Below are positions 4,653 through 5,695 of a stretch of DNA of 5,695 nt, piece after piece (position 1 is the first letter of the stretch; every line of letters begins with the position of its first letter). Made by a program: the position numbers and the translations under genes. The DNA comes from Oscillospiraceae bacterium. GTDB taxonomy: Bacteria > Bacillota > Clostridia > Oscillospirales > Ruminococcaceae. The notes beneath the pieces were generated by a model, which saw nothing but the letters and a program-made list of their open reading frames with translations, was not told where the DNA came from and searched no databases. The stretch covers positions 19,038 to 24,732 of the forward strand of contig DPBR01000065.1 of assembly GCA_003516865.1 (NCBI GenBank), in the 5' to 3' direction.

Positions 4653-5435
4653 GAGGACTTTATCAGCCGCAAGCTTCAGTTCCTCGTTGGAAACCTCCTC
4701 AAGTTTCTTTCCGCTCGCGATAATTTCATTTTCGACAGCTCTGAAGTTCATTATAAACATATTTGTTGAATATGTCAAGGCTTTTTCGCTGTCAACCTTG
4801 AAAATTCTGCTCAAATTACAAATTTGCAGCAATAATTTACCTAAAATCCGTTGATTTTCAACATCATTTCCCGAAAAATCGCCGCAGCAAAGCTTCCGGA
4901 TATCTTCACAGATACTTTCGGCGCATTCTTTTACGTCGTTTTCGGATAAACCCGCTCTTGCGGCGCGCTTGCAAACCTTTTCGCCCCTAAGAAGAGCGGG
5001 GAAGGTTTTCGGCACGCTTTCCAGCGTTTCCGAATAAGTATCCTGGTGTTTTCCGGCCTTTTTAAGCGCGTCCCAGTTTTTCAGAACCTCGTCCGCGTCC
5101 TTTACGGACACCTCACCGAAAACGTGAGGGTGGCGGTAAACAAGCTTTTTGCAAATACCGTCGCAGACATCGTTAAAATCAAATCTACCGGCTTCTGCCT
5201 CTATTTCCGAATGAAAAACGACCTGCATCAGCAAATCGCCAAGTTCCTCCTGAAGCATTTCAGGACTGTTGGCGTCGATTCCCTCACAGACCTCGTAGGT
5301 TTCCTCGATAAGGTCGGTGCGTATGGACTCATGCGTTTGAACCTTATCCCACGGACAACCGTTATCGGAACGCAGAATTTTCATGATTTTCAGAAGGTCG
5401 GAAATATCATATTGGCTTTTAAACTCAAAGTCCAT
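4641..5435 (-). CDS. mazG: Nucleoside triphosphate pyrophosphohydrolase MazG
   Basis: MazG hydrolyses NTPs and dNTPs to the monophosphate and pyrophosphate, cleaning up aberrant nucleotides. The 264 residues match the two-repeat length of Escherichia coli MazG. Repeat 1 has NGCPWDKVQTHESI (25-38), the metal-binding EExxE (E44, E45, E48) and ExxD (E64, D67, in EELGDLL), then YRHPHVFGEV (100-109) and NWDALK. Repeat 2 (about 138-235) keeps the fold (SVPKTFPALLRGEKVCKRAA), but lysine K200 stands in GKLL where an active repeat has GDLL, so only repeat 1 is probably catalytic. Bacillus YabN carries an extra N-terminal tetrapyrrole-methylase-like domain; none is fused here. The start is ATG with AAGGGAG eight bases upstream and a strong sigma-A promoter about 50 bases upstream. 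It is followed by hup after 41 bases. Confidence 0.95.
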   Translation of the reverse strand: MDFEFKSQYDISDLLKIMKILRSDNGCPWDKVQTHESIRTDLIEETYEVCEGIDANSPEMLQEELGDLLMQVVFHSEIEAEAGRFDFNDVCDGICKKLVYRHPHVFGEVSVKDADEVLKNWDALKKAGKHQDTYSETLESVPKTFPALLRGEKVCKRAARAGLSENDVKECAESICEDIRKLCCGDFSGNDVENQRILGKLLLQICNLSRIFKVDSEKALTYSTNMFIMNFRAVENEIIASGKKLEEVSNEELKLAADKVLNGL

Positions 5436-5485
5436 TTCCTAAGCTCCCTTACAATCAGATAGGTAAAAATTGAATAACCTTTTAT

Positions 5486-5514
5486 ATAATACCCTATTTT
5501 GTCTTATTTTGCAA
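5486..5514 (-). promoter_or_regulatory. Sigma-A promoter of mazG
   Basis: TTGCAA (5509-5514) and TATTAT (5486-5491) are separated by 17 bases on the minus strand. The -35 lies in the last codons of the spoVB-like gene. Transcription should start near 5479, giving a leader of about 44 bases. It separates growth expression of mazG and hup from the sporulation gene upstream. Confidence 0.7.
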
Positions 5515-5695
5515 GTGTTTTTTTGCATTTTTTTATATTTTTTTTGTTTATTATGCCACTTGTACGAAAACAACCCGTTAAAATCAGTAAAATTGCATAA
5601 ACAGCGCCGCCCAAAAGTGTGGAAATAATTACATTCAAGGTTGGATTTATCATGGTTTCAAGCGCTCTGTGAACGAAAAATGCCGCGGCAGCACA
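5504..5695 (-). CDS. spoVB: SpoVB-like polysaccharide/lipid flippase, C-terminal fragment
   Basis: The last 63 codons of a gene entering from the right edge end at TAA (5504-5506). The fragment reads as a helix with AAAAFFVHRALE, a second strongly hydrophobic membrane helix (about 21-41 of the fragment, around STLLGGAVYAILLIL), and a short basic tail rich in lysine. This is the layout of the C-terminal end of MOP/MATE-type flippases. Its position directly upstream of mazG matches SpoVB (YabM), the membrane protein needed for spore cortex synthesis in Bacillus. With only the tail visible, the family is supported mainly by gene order; another flippase of the same superfamily is possible. No terminator was seen after its stop, where the mazG promoter begins at once. 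Confidence 0.72.
   Translation of the reverse strand, partial: CAAAAFFVHRALETMINPTLNVIISTLLGGAVYAILLILTGCFRTSGIINKKNIKKCKKTLAK

Noticed and set aside
5046..5462. A 138-codon plus-strand open frame opposite mazG
   Set aside because: It is antisense to the conserved MazG motifs, and its composition looks like a mirror of the real gene.
5455..5503. A terminator between the spoVB-like gene and mazG
   Set aside because: Only 4-5 bp AT-rich pairings such as AGGT/ACCT could be found, with no proper stem and T-run.

Overview
The window looks like a chromosomal housekeeping and sporulation segment from an endospore-forming Firmicute of class Clostridia, possibly of the Ruminococcaceae/Oscillospiraceae kind. 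The order spoVB, mazG, hup, rqcP, yabP, yabQ, divIC matches the conserved spoVB-to-divIC neighbourhood of Bacillus and Clostridium, with the HU gene placed as in clostridia. Shine-Dalgarno sites are strong (GGAGG type). The family-level assignment is inference; the spore-former assignment rests on yabP, yabQ and the spoVB tail. No mobile element, CRISPR array, tRNA or rRNA was seen.

Layout from right to left, since all but one gene lie on the minus strand: the last 63 codons of a SpoVB-like flippase (5504-5695); mazG (4641-5435) behind a clear sigma-A promoter that abuts the spoVB stop; hup (4291-4599), followed by a GC-rich hairpin; rqcP (3989-4225); yabP (3641-3913) behind a sigma-E-like promoter; yabQ (3086-3628); divIC (2794-3123), with its own sigma-A promoter inside yabQ and a UUCG-loop terminator; cls (1171-2700), with a sigma-A promoter overlapping that terminator; and a three-repeat S1-domain protein (146-1075). 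On the plus strand only the C-terminal end of rarA (1-159) is present. It converges on the S1 gene and overlaps it by 14 bases.

How the genes fit together: the block packs several controls into one direction of transcription. Growth functions (MazG nucleotide clean-up, HU nucleoid protein, RqcP ribosome rescue, DivIC division protein) surround two mother-cell sporulation genes (yabP, yabQ). The promoters I can read explain this: a sporulation promoter serves yabPQ, while a vegetative promoter buried in yabQ keeps divIC on during growth. cls (membrane cardiolipin) and the S1 protein form a second group.

I found no convincing undescribed system. The points most worth a second look are the nested promoters around yabP-yabQ-divIC, the dyads in the yabP and S1-gene leaders, the exclusive AAG lysine use in hup, and the degenerate second half of MazG. 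Every promoter and start-site call was made by reading the sequence, without alignment or expression data.
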